The position numbers and the translations under genes were made by a program. DNA of 64,000 bases from DATFJT01 sp965230755 (GTDB lineage: Bacteria; Bacteroidota; Bacteroidia; Chitinophagales; Saprospiraceae): contig CBDDLT010000007.1 in assembly GCA_965230755.1 (NCBI GenBank), positions 1 to 64,000 of the forward strand. Reading direction: 5' to 3'. The notes below the pieces were generated by a model. It had not been told where the DNA came from, made no database searches, and was given only the letters and a program-made list of their open reading frames with translations. Below are positions 35,083-43,757 of the stretch, one piece after another. Position 1 is the stretch's first letter; each line of letters opens with the position of its first letter.

Positions 35083-38000
35083 TTGCCGATTCGGGTGATC
35101 ATAATTTGCCTCCTATTCCTCATAGGAAAGAATAATGCATACGGGCAATTAGATACCGTGCATTATTTTCCTCCATTTCATGCTGCTGAACATGTTTTTG
35201 GAGAGCAATATTTCTTTTTATCAACCCCAAGTATACAACCCATTGAGATTGAGATTTTAGATAACTATGAAAACCTCATATCTGTAGTTAACATATCGAA
35301 TAATGCACCACAATCTATCCTAGTCGGAACGAATAATGCTTCAAGAGTAATGACAGAATTGCCTGAACTGGGCATTCCTCTTCACAATAAGGGATATATT
35401 TTCAGGTCTTCTTTTTCATTTTACTGTAATTATAGAGTATACGCCTATCCGCAAAGTGGTTCGATTACTTGTAAAGGCAGTAGAGCCATTGGAAGACGGT
35501 TTAGACCTGGTCATATGATCAATAGCAATCACTTTTCTAACAGAAATAATTCTGTGAGCATTTTTGCCGTCGAAGAAACACATGTGACGGTAACAGGACT
35601 GCCCATTGATCTGGTAATCTACGGAGTCAATAATATCAATGGGACCGTAGAGTTCGATTTGATAAAGGGAGAGACAATGATATTGACCGCATTCTATAAT
35701 ATCATATCTCCTAATAATATTCAAGGTTTTCTGGGTTCATTGATAGAGTCCACTGGAGACATTGTTGTCAATTGTGGTTCTTATACCGGAGGGAACATAA
35801 CTACTCTAGATTATCGGGATATTGGATTCGATCAAATCATACCTATGACTGCTGCGGGCAACTCTTTCATTGCTATCAGAGGAAATGGGTTTGACTTGAT
35901 GGAAAATGTAATTGTCGTAATCGACAAGGATAATACCGAAGTGAAAGTAAATGGTGTAAATCTGGGAAATTATTTTGCCGGTGAATACCTGGTTTTGGAA
36001 GAATTTCTATTCACTGCGGACGATAATATGTTCATCGAATGCACAAACCCGGTGGTGATGTATCAGATGATAGGAGGATTTACCAATTATGCTACTTACG
36101 GAATGAATTTTATACCCGCTTTAAATTGTCTTGGAGACACGGCTGTCAATAACATACCCTTTTACAACATGATAGGGACTTTTGGTTACAACGGATTCAT
36201 CATTATCGTCGCACGGTCCGGATCGGAGGTAAGAAAAAATGGAGTGCCATTACCAGCTGCACTTTCAAGACCTGTCCAGGGCAATCCTGATTATGTAACC
36301 TATAAGTTGTCGGATGATTTTTCTTCTACACATTTATCCATTGAGTCCAATAAAGAAGTGCAAGTCGGTCTAATGGGAGCCAATGGCCTTGTCGGATTTG
36401 CTGCCTACTTTTCCGGTTTCGGAATTCAACCTAAAACAGGTTTCCTTAATCTTACCAAGGACGAGGGAATATGTATTGACACCCTTCGAAGCAATGGTAA
36501 TTATAACAGTATAGAATGGTATTACAACGATTCTTTGATAGCGGTCAATGTAGATTCTTTGATTGCGATGGGCTCGGGTGACTATTATCTTGTCGGTTAT
36601 TATGATCGCTGTGTGGAAGTTCAAGATACTTCTTTCGTTTATACTCTACCTGAACCGGATACGGTTTATGTTTATGAGGAGAGTTGCAATCCGCTGGATA
36701 CAGGATTCTTTGTTTTTAATGATATCACAGCCTTTGATTGCGATAGCGTTACTATAAAAACAGTTGATCATTTAAGATCTGACACCTTATTTGATCAGTA
36801 CTATACTTGTGATATTAATCTCGCCGGTAGGGATACCTTATTTGAAGTGAATTCATTGGGCTGTGATAGTCTTCTGATAACGGAACACATATATGTTGGA
36901 GTTGATAGCTTTTTCATGGACGAAAACATCTGTGATGGGGAGAGTTTTACTTTCGAAGGTATGAGATTCGAATCTGCCGGTATGTATTGTGTGAATTACC
37001 CTTCTTATTATTCTTGTGATTCCGTGCGTTGTTTGCGCTTGGATATCACACCGAATTATAGTGCCCATATCTATGATACGATCTGTTCCTATGAGAAGTA
37101 TTACTTCGAAGGTGACAGTTTGGATCAATCGGGTTACTATTTTGCTCAATATGCTGGGATAGAACATTGTGATTCCCTAATCAGCCTGGATCTGATCATT
37201 CTTGACGAACCTAATTTCGAAATAACTCCTGCGGACCCTTATTGTTTGGGTGATAGTACATCTGTGATAGTCAATCATGACGGAAACACAAGGGTATTAT
37301 GGGATGACGGCTTAGAATCTTCAATCCGGTATTTTACTAGTGCCGATAATCATGCCATACAATTAATAACGGATCATTCCTGTATTTATGAACGATCTAT
37401 TGATATCCCTGATCCTATCGAAGTCGAATTAATGCTTGAATCGATGTCTGATTACAATGGTTTTGCTGTATCCTGTTATGGTGAATCCGATGGTTGGATC
37501 AATGTGTTGGCAGGAGGTTCTGAAGAACCCTATGTTTTTGAGTGGTTGAGTGATCACTCCGGAAATCAAATCGAAGAATTGAGCGCTGGAAATTATCAAG
37601 TTATCGTGAGCGATGAAAACAGCTGTACAGATACCTTGAATATTCGCCTCAATGAACCAAGCCCATTGGATTTCGATATAGAGACATTGAACATTGATTG
37701 CCAGTATGACTTTGGTGAAATAATAATAAGCGATATACGAGGATCTGTTCCGGAATACAGTTACTTCTTCGATGGGAATCCAAGTGATACCGCGATGCTA
37801 CTGCTCAATCCGGGCGAATATGAAGTCATGGTAGTAGATGCCAATCTTTGCGCCAGAATCGAGAGCGTAGAAATTATAGATACTCATGATTCTCTGTACT
37901 TGAATATAATAGGACCAGATAGTGTCGCGCTGGGCAATATGGCAGAATTCGAATTCCAGTCTTCGAGTTCTTTGGAAGAATGGAATTGGAGCAGTAATCT

Positions 38001-38424
38001 AATCGATGATTGCGAAAACTGCTGGACCTATGAATTAAATCCGTTTGAACGTGGAGAGATTATACTGGAGGCAACTGATGAAAGAGGATGCAAGAGCTGG
38101 GCAAGACATCTATTTGTACTCTACTACAGGCAATCTGTTTATATACCGAATACCTTTAGTCCAAATGGTGATGGCCTCAATGATATGTTCGTTGTACATG
38201 CCAATCCTGCTGTGGAAAGAGTGCTTTCATACAAGATATTTGATAGATGGGGTGAGTTGATCTTCGAGAACTATAATCTAGAACCAAATATGCCAGATGG
38301 ATACTGGACAGGAACATTCAAGGATCGCGACATGAATCCGGCTGTTTTTGTATACCTGGTGGAAGTAGAGTATATAGACGGTAGAAAGGAGTGGTTGTCC
38401 GGTGATGTTACACTTGTCCGTTAG
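35083..38424 (+). CDS. T9SS type B (gliding-type C-terminus) surface protein with IgGFc-binding-like N-terminus
   Basis: A 1113-residue exported protein starting at TTG 35083 (a GTG at 35095 is an alternative); signal peptide IIICLLFLIGKNNAYG. The N-terminal 400 residues fit the IgGFc-binding-protein N-terminal family: HFSNRNNSVSIFAVEETHVTVTG, GDIVVNCGS, GYNGFIIIVARSGSEVRKNG. The middle part has repeated Cys-containing units of the form Y-x-x-x-C-D-S-V/L (SYYSCDSVRCL, GIEHCDSLISL), then SprB-type repeats (CYGESDGWINVLAGGSEEPYVFEW). The last 90 residues are the gliding motility-associated C-terminal domain (YIPNTFSPNGDGLNDMF, FDRWGELIFEN), the T9SS type B sorting signal. Likely a large surface adhesin. 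Its end overlaps the convergent sulfotransferase gene by 4 bp. Confidence 0.88.
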   Translation: MPIRVIIICLLFLIGKNNAYGQLDTVHYFPPFHAAEHVFGEQYFFLSTPSIQPIEIEILDNYENLISVVNISNNAPQSILVGTNNASRVMTELPELGIPLHNKGYIFRSSFSFYCNYRVYAYPQSGSITCKGSRAIGRRFRPGHMINSNHFSNRNNSVSIFAVEETHVTVTGLPIDLVIYGVNNINGTVEFDLIKGETMILTAFYNIISPNNIQGFLGSLIESTGDIVVNCGSYTGGNITTLDYRDIGFDQIIPMTAAGNSFIAIRGNGFDLMENVIVVIDKDNTEVKVNGVNLGNYFAGEYLVLEEFLFTADDNMFIECTNPVVMYQMIGGFTNYATYGMNFIPALNCLGDTAVNNIPFYNMIGTFGYNGFIIIVARSGSEVRKNGVPLPAALSRPVQGNPDYVTYKLSDDFSSTHLSIESNKEVQVGLMGANGLVGFAAYFSGFGIQPKTGFLNLTKDEGICIDTLRSNGNYNSIEWYYNDSLIAVNVDSLIAMGSGDYYLVGYYDRCVEVQDTSFVYTLPEPDTVYVYEESCNPLDTGFFVFNDITAFDCDSVTIKTVDHLRSDTLFDQYYTCDINLAGRDTLFEVNSLGCDSLLITEHIYVGVDSFFMDENICDGESFTFEGMRFESAGMYCVNYPSYYSCDSVRCLRLDITPNYSAHIYDTICSYEKYYFEGDSLDQSGYYFAQYAGIEHCDSLISLDLIILDEPNFEITPADPYCLGDSTSVIVNHDGNTRVLWDDGLESSIRYFTSADNHAIQLITDHSCIYERSIDIPDPIEVELMLESMSDYNGFAVSCYGESDGWINVLAGGSEEPYVFEWLSDHSGNQIEELSAGNYQVIVSDENSCTDTLNIRLNEPSPLDFDIETLNIDCQYDFGEIIISDIRGSVPEYSYFFDGNPSDTAMLLLNPGEYEVMVVDANLCARIESVEIIDTHDSLYLNIIGPDSVALGNMAEFEFQSSSSLEEWNWSSNLIDDCENCWTYELNPFERGEIILEATDERGCKSWARHLFVLYYRQSVYIPNTFSPNGDGLNDMFVVHANPAVERVLSYKIFDRWGELIFENYNLEPNMPDGYWTGTFKDRDMNPAVFVYLVEVEYIDGRKEWLSGDVTLVR

Positions 38425-39155
38425 TTGGATTTATGGACTTTTAAGAATTGCTCATAAACCTGATAATCCTCATGGTTGAGTTTTTTTATTTGAGCTATTT
38501 CTTTTTCGCTTAGGGTAGATTTTACTTTTGTAGAATGATTTAAGCTGGAATACTCTATTTTGGACTTGTCCCAATTCAATTCATCCGATAAGCGCATTAA
38601 GTCCTCCTTGTAATGCTCCACGTTTCCGATAAAAGCAAATTCCTCGGGAGCGTAATCTTTAAGATACAAGGCCAATCGATTCTGATTGATTCCCCGATGT
38701 ATGAATTCCTCAAATGTCCTCATCATTTTATCCAATAGTTGTGGGCTTTTTTCCGTATCAACGTAGTGGGCGATTCTCGAAGAAAGGTGATTATAATTGG
38801 ATAGAATTCGTTCTGCGGGATCTCGTAGCCAGCTGATCATCTTTGGCTTACTTTTGGGGTAAATCAGGTACTTATTTAAGTCGTCCCTTAAAAAGTGACC
38901 ATGGATTACTTTGATTTTATTCAGAGCGTTTACATCCAGTTTATCTTGTCCATTAAATCGTGGGGTAGGGTGTTGATGAGTATCTATTCTAAGTACTTGC
39001 TCCGCTCCATATTGCCTTTTGAGTTCGTCATAGAAGCTGGTACCGGCCGTCTTTTCAACATGGATGGAAATAATTTCCAGCGCTGGCAAGTTCAATGGTT
39101 TCCCAATTTCATCCCAGCTTTTCCAATCCGATGACTTGAACAAAGACTTCATCAA
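38421..39155 (-). CDS. Sulfotransferase-family protein
   Basis: A 244-residue cytoplasmic protein. The PAPS 5'-phosphosulfate-binding loop is visible at about 33-41 (HVEKTAGTSF), and the 3'-phosphate-binding part may be the SWLRDPAERILSNYNHL segment with its Arg and Ser. The remainder (NRLALYLKDY, EHYKEDLMRL) matches the sulfotransferase/heparan-sulfotransferase-like fold found in bacterial surface-polysaccharide loci. Expected reaction: transfer of sulfate from PAPS to a sugar or other acceptor, which is unknown here. It abuts the sugar-kinase gene upstream (no gap), so they are co-transcribed. Confidence 0.8.
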   Translation of the reverse strand: MMKSLFKSSDWKSWDEIGKPLNLPALEIISIHVEKTAGTSFYDELKRQYGAEQVLRIDTHQHPTPRFNGQDKLDVNALNKIKVIHGHFLRDDLNKYLIYPKSKPKMISWLRDPAERILSNYNHLSSRIAHYVDTEKSPQLLDKMMRTFEEFIHRGINQNRLALYLKDYAPEEFAFIGNVEHYKEDLMRLSDELNWDKSKIEYSSLNHSTKVKSTLSEKEIAQIKKLNHEDYQVYEQFLKVHKSN

Positions 39156-39992
39156 TCAATCATTTTGAAGGGTTCTAATTGCTCTTTGAAGCAAATGACC
39201 CGGTCTTTCGATAATATAACCAATTTGTATGCCATAATTCTCGGCCAGGTCCATTAAAATTTCTTTGAAGTGGTAAGCAATTCCACCAGTTAAATGTAGG
39301 GGATAATTTGAATAGTCCTCAATCGACAATATTCTTTTTTCGAAAAATGCTCTAAAATTCGTCGTAATTAATTCTTGGAGGACGGGATGGGCAACATATT
39401 TCAAAGCAAAAGGAGCAAATGACGCAAGAAAAGAAGATGGTGTTGAATGTCCGTACAGTTTCTCCTTGATCTGCTCAATATCTGTATCAAATTCCTTTTC
39501 GAATAGATCCTCCAGATGCTTTCCAAGTAGCCCATGTGCGAATGCATTGATGATATATTTACCCAGTTGGGCTCCACTTCCCTCATCTCCGAGCACATAA
39601 CCTAAGGATGGATAAATTTGAAGCATTTGTTCCCCATCGAAAAAAATACTATTCGACCCAGTGCCCAAAATGCCTATGTGGCAGGGACCTTGATTTCCGA
39701 ATGCAAGAACTGCTGCTTCCATATCGGATTTGACATGAATCTTCTGCACTTCCGGAAATCTTTTTTTCAAGCCGTGATAAATGGTATCCCTATTCTCGGA
39801 ACTCGATAGACCGGCTCCAAAAAAATATATTTCCTCGATCAAATTTTCTTTCTCTCCAAAATTGGCCGAATCAAGAATCTTTTGAATGGAGTCATGATTC
39901 ATCAAAAAAGGATTTATTCCTCCGGTACTGATGGAGTAATCACTGAGTAACCAGTCCGTTTTGGTTCCTCCTGCTTCTACGATCAATACCAT
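39156..39992 (-). CDS. N-acetylglucosamine kinase-like protein (BadF/BadG ATPase family)
   Basis: A 278-residue ASKHA-fold kinase. Phosphate-1 loop LIVEAGGTKTDWLL at the N-terminus, GILGTGSNSIFFDG (phosphate-2), GYVLGDEGSGAQLGK, and LTGGIAYHFKEIL near the C-terminus (adenosine site). These match BadF/BadG/BcrA family members annotated as N-acetylglucosamine or N-acetylmuramic acid kinases in cell-wall sugar recycling. The exact sugar is inferred. It sits 63 bp downstream of the aro fusion gene. Confidence 0.85.
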   Translation of the reverse strand: MVLIVEAGGTKTDWLLSDYSISTGGINPFLMNHDSIQKILDSANFGEKENLIEEIYFFGAGLSSSENRDTIYHGLKKRFPEVQKIHVKSDMEAAVLAFGNQGPCHIGILGTGSNSIFFDGEQMLQIYPSLGYVLGDEGSGAQLGKYIINAFAHGLLGKHLEDLFEKEFDTDIEQIKEKLYGHSTPSSFLASFAPFALKYVAHPVLQELITTNFRAFFEKRILSIEDYSNYPLHLTGGIAYHFKEILMDLAENYGIQIGYIIERPGHLLQRAIRTLQND

Positions 39993-40055
39993 ATCAAAAA
40001 TTTGTTGACTCGAATAAAAGATTATCTGGTAAGAGAAAATGCACTATCAACTTGT

Positions 40056-41933
40056 CTATAGCGAGTTGTACTCATGCTCAATTCTCCGAGCAGTTAAATT
40101 AGGCTTTTTTCCGGTGCTTATGATAAAATGAGCCGTTTCAGCATAGAATTTAATTCGTTGATTCCATAATTGCTTAGCCCTTTCTCTAGGAGCCCCAGAA
40201 TTGAAAAGTGGTCTGTCGCTTTGCTGAACCCGTTCTATAATATCCTCAAGGGACACCCCGAGCCAAACAACCATAGACTTTTCATTCAATATATCACGAC
40301 TCTCTTTGTCGATGATAGTTCCTCCTCCAGTGGCAAGAATACAATCCTCTTTTTTTAGCTGTTGAACCAAGACCTGCTTTTCAAGCCTTCGAAAATAGTT
40401 TTCTCCTTTCTTTTCGAATATTTCCGGGATAGAGAGCCCTTCCGTTTTTTCTATCTCTGCATCCAGATCTTTAAATTCCCAGCCCATTTCTTGAGCCAAT
40501 ATTTTTCCAACAGCGGTTTTGCCAGATCCGGGCATACCTATCAAACTAATCATCTTTGCCTTGTCTGATAGCGATTTAGTGAGTATGGAATGTAGTTGGT
40601 CAAATGATGGGGCAGGGGCCATTTTATTCATAACGGGAAGAGCTTGTCGAATCAACCAATCAATTCCCGATCGATAATTGACTTTTGGCACCTTCACTAT
40701 TTCTTCCAGTTTATTTTTGTAATTGGCATCTAGGACAAATTGCTTGTCAGTAAATTCGATATCTTTTTCTTTTGCAACATCAGCTGGAATGGTCCAAATG
40801 ATCAAGCTATATTTATCAATTTCTTGAGCGAGCTTGTCGTAATCCAATTCACCAGTATTATATCGCTGTGAAAAAGTTCTTAGCTTCTCTTGGGTCCGAC
40901 CCGTGGCATGAATTTTAATGTTTAGATTTCCCAGAGCCAAAGCAGCAGCCTCTGCCGCACCTCCAGTACCTACTATGAGTCCTAAAGTGTCTTTGTCACA
41001 TGCTCTCACCATTTCTTCTAGGGCGATGATATCTGTATTTTTGGGATTATCAACTGCACTGAATTCAAGGTAATTCACAGGTCTTTGATCAGAGAATCTT
41101 CCTTTGAATGGAGAAGTAATATTGACAAAGCGCAAAGGGAGAAATGATCGCAAGTAATCCAATTCCTCTATGCTCTCCAATGCAATTCTCAGATAGTGTG
41201 CATTAATCTTGTTGGAATCAAAGAAATAATTAAAAAGTTGAGGGCTCTTCGAGTGAACAATTGGGTTGCCGATAACACCGCAGCAAAAATATTCTGAATC
41301 AGTAATTTCCTTGGGCAATGTTGCTAGCATTTCATCATAGAGCAACTGACCTTCCGCTACCGAACCAATTTCTTTCGCTTGACAATACATGAACGGCGCT
41401 CCTTGCTCCAGAGCATTTTCTCTGGTAACTCTCCCAGCTTTGCCCATCCCAATAAATATTTCGTTTGACCGCAAAGAATATGCGTTCAATAGCATTTTTG
41501 CCTCCGATTCGTTGCTGCAAAGACTGACGAATTTATACAAGTCCTTTTCTTTTCTGACCGTCTCAAATTCAGCGCGATGAGCACTGGGATGCACAAAGTG
41601 ATTATAATAGTGAATGGACCAGATTACCGGGGTTTCTGACGGCAAAAGATTCAGAATGAAAGCATGATATTCATTGGTGGCAGCAAGATCTATATCGACA
41701 TAATCTGCCTCCGTAAAATCTATTTTCTCCAACCTCTCAATATTCTGGTCTTTCGGTTTACAGGTTAGAATTATTTGCTTAGCCTGACTTGTAAAACGAT
41801 TGATTTGTTCCCAACTCCAGTCAATGAGGTCGAGCCGCAATTCGAAAAAAGGATAACGATCGACCAATAACTTTGCCTTTTCGAACGGAATATCGGCTAC
41901 ACTAACTACAAAAGGATATTTACTCATAAACAA
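40056..41933 (-). CDS. Trifunctional shikimate-pathway fusion: AroD-AroE-AroK
   Basis: A 625-residue cytoplasmic protein with three enzymes in order. Residues 1-205: type I 3-dehydroquinate dehydratase, with ELRLDL (31-36), His108 in WSIHYYNH, Schiff-base Lys134 in LYKFVSLC and R168 in GRVTREN. Residues 215-455: shikimate dehydrogenase, with GVIGNPIVHSKSP (219-231), Lys277 in NITSPFKG, Asp301 in NTD and the NADP loop GTGGAAEAA (322-330). Residues 460-625: shikimate kinase, with Walker A GMPGSGKT (466-473), DLD (489-491), R516, GGG (536-538), DRPLF and the late R593 in RIKFYAE. It would catalyse three consecutive steps from 3-dehydroquinate to shikimate 3-phosphate. The order differs from fungal AROM. 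Confidence 0.9.
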   Translation of the reverse strand: MFMSKYPFVVSVADIPFEKAKLLVDRYPFFELRLDLIDWSWEQINRFTSQAKQIILTCKPKDQNIERLEKIDFTEADYVDIDLAATNEYHAFILNLLPSETPVIWSIHYYNHFVHPSAHRAEFETVRKEKDLYKFVSLCSNESEAKMLLNAYSLRSNEIFIGMGKAGRVTRENALEQGAPFMYCQAKEIGSVAEGQLLYDEMLATLPKEITDSEYFCCGVIGNPIVHSKSPQLFNYFFDSNKINAHYLRIALESIEELDYLRSFLPLRFVNITSPFKGRFSDQRPVNYLEFSAVDNPKNTDIIALEEMVRACDKDTLGLIVGTGGAAEAAALALGNLNIKIHATGRTQEKLRTFSQRYNTGELDYDKLAQEIDKYSLIIWTIPADVAKEKDIEFTDKQFVLDANYKNKLEEIVKVPKVNYRSGIDWLIRQALPVMNKMAPAPSFDQLHSILTKSLSDKAKMISLIGMPGSGKTAVGKILAQEMGWEFKDLDAEIEKTEGLSIPEIFEKKGENYFRRLEKQVLVQQLKKEDCILATGGGTIIDKESRDILNEKSMVVWLGVSLEDIIERVQQSDRPLFNSGAPRERAKQLWNQRIKFYAETAHFIISTGKKPNLTARRIEHEYNSL

Positions 41934-42108
41934 GAAAGAATTGTAAAATCCCTAACTATGACCATTAGCACACTACCGGTTTGCACCACAATACGATCGA
42001 ACCGATTGCTGTAAAACTTATAATAAGAAGAAAGCAATGCCTGTGTATCACTCAACTTTAGTATAGATTTTCATTGACCCCTTACAGGGGAAGGTAAAAA
42101 TCGTAAAT

Positions 42109-43737
42109 CTAAGGAGTTTTAAGGACAAGTGGCTTTGAAAATACCTTTCCTCCCACGGTTAACTTGCATATTAAATAATCTAGCCCGCTGCTAGAGTAGG
42201 GCGGTCTCCAGTCATGTCTGTGATTTCCCTTAGACTTTTGGCCGTTGTATAATGTAGCTACCCTGCTGCCCAACATATTGTATACTGAAACTTCGACTTT
42301 GGAGGATTGTGGAAGCTCGTACTCGACAACACAAGTACCATTGCCATTGTGGTATATTTTATAGCTAAATTTATACTCACTGACTTCGGTGTTCGACACG
42401 GGCATGCACGTAAGACCCAGATCATCCAATCGATTAAAAGTTCCTCCGAGGACATCATCGACGGTCTGCGCATTAATGCACAGCCAGTTTTCAAGTACCG
42501 AGGAATACAACTGGCGAAAATCCGTATTGTAAACCAAATTTCCATTAGCGTCCAAATTTCTTAGATCCGGAACATCGCCTAGAACTCCGTTGCCATTCAA
42601 GCCCGGCCCAAAGAAAAATGCCGGAGCCGCTGCGCCGTGATCAGTTCCATTAGAAGCGTTTTGCTCAGCTCTTCTACCGAATTCTGAGTAAGTCATGCAC
42701 AGAACTCTCTTGTCATGTCCGGTTAAACCAAGGTCTTCAAAGAAGGCCTGGACGGAATCCGCCAAATTCTGCAATAAGGCAGGATGACTACCGTTTTGAG
42801 CCGCATGTGTATCAAAACTACTCAGGCTAACGGTATAAAATTGAGTATTCAGATTCCCTTTAATTAGTCTGGCTACAAGACTCAATTGTCCGCCCAAATC
42901 TCCTGGGTAAGCTACACCATTCGCAGCGGAAGTATAAGCATCGTTGATCACTTCAGCATACTGGTAAATGGTATTGGCGATGGATCTTGAGAATGCCAAC
43001 TGTTCACCATAGAAACAGTCCGGAACGTTTATGGTATCATAGTATGCGCCCATTTCCGCAATACTTTGAAGTCTTTGAGCATTGGCAAAATTGACAGACA
43101 TTTTCAGGTCATCTGAATTGTTGAATATCAAAGATTCACTACTGCCTATTTCAATAGCAGGAGGACAGTTAGGAGGATTGGTTAGGTAGTCGGGATATTC
43201 GTTTTCTAGGAATCGGCCGATCCATCCCGAGTTCAACACCTCATTGCTATCACTTGCAGTATGCCATATATCAGTAGATCGAAAATGCGACAGATTTTGA
43301 CCTTCATATCCCACATTATGAATGACCTTCATCTCACCGTCATTCCATAGATTTTGAAGCGATGACATGGTGTTCGGAAGAGCAACCTCACTGTCCAACA
43401 TAAAGGTATCTTGTTCAGAAATGGCAATCGTTGGCCTTAACTGTGTGTATCGACCATAGTCGTACATCGGGATGACTGTATTAAGCCCATCATTACCCCC
43501 ATTTAGTTTAATGAGTACAATAATTCTGTCAGAATCTGAACAATTCAGCGCGTAAGCCAATGGGTTGGCCAAAAGAGACTTAATAGAAAATCCTCCCATT
43601 AAGAAACCCGCAGAGCCCGCAACGCCCATATTCTTGATAAAACCTCTTCTAGACCATTTCTGATGATCTAATTCGTGAGCTTTTCCATCTTCAATTCTAG
43701 CTCCTTTTCGATTTTCATTCTTTATATCCTGGCACAT
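42109..43737 (-). CDS. DUF1501 protein with Tat-like signal and T9SS C-terminus
   Basis: About 542 residues from the preferred ATG at 43737 (MCQDIKNENRK); a longer frame to 43863 would overlap the previous gene by 106 bp and is unlikely. A twin-arginine signal is visible (SRRGFIKNMGVAGSAGFLMGG), followed by the DUF1501 sulfatase-like core (VLIKLNGGNDGLNTVIPMYDYGRY, CMTYSEFGRRAEQNASNGTDHGAAAPAFF). The last 80 residues look like a T9SS type A sorting domain (VEVSVYNMLGSRVATLYNG, GKVFSKPLVLKT). It starts 21 bp after the DUF1800 gene. These two families nearly always occur together; their function is unknown. Confidence 0.88.
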   Translation of the reverse strand: MCQDIKNENRKGARIEDGKAHELDHQKWSRRGFIKNMGVAGSAGFLMGGFSIKSLLANPLAYALNCSDSDRIIVLIKLNGGNDGLNTVIPMYDYGRYTQLRPTIAISEQDTFMLDSEVALPNTMSSLQNLWNDGEMKVIHNVGYEGQNLSHFRSTDIWHTASDSNEVLNSGWIGRFLENEYPDYLTNPPNCPPAIEIGSSESLIFNNSDDLKMSVNFANAQRLQSIAEMGAYYDTINVPDCFYGEQLAFSRSIANTIYQYAEVINDAYTSAANGVAYPGDLGGQLSLVARLIKGNLNTQFYTVSLSSFDTHAAQNGSHPALLQNLADSVQAFFEDLGLTGHDKRVLCMTYSEFGRRAEQNASNGTDHGAAAPAFFFGPGLNGNGVLGDVPDLRNLDANGNLVYNTDFRQLYSSVLENWLCINAQTVDDVLGGTFNRLDDLGLTCMPVSNTEVSEYKFSYKIYHNGNGTCVVEYELPQSSKVEVSVYNMLGSRVATLYNGQKSKGNHRHDWRPPYSSSGLDYLICKLTVGGKVFSKPLVLKTP

Positions 43738-43757
43738 GATATTGTTTTTGTCGAATT

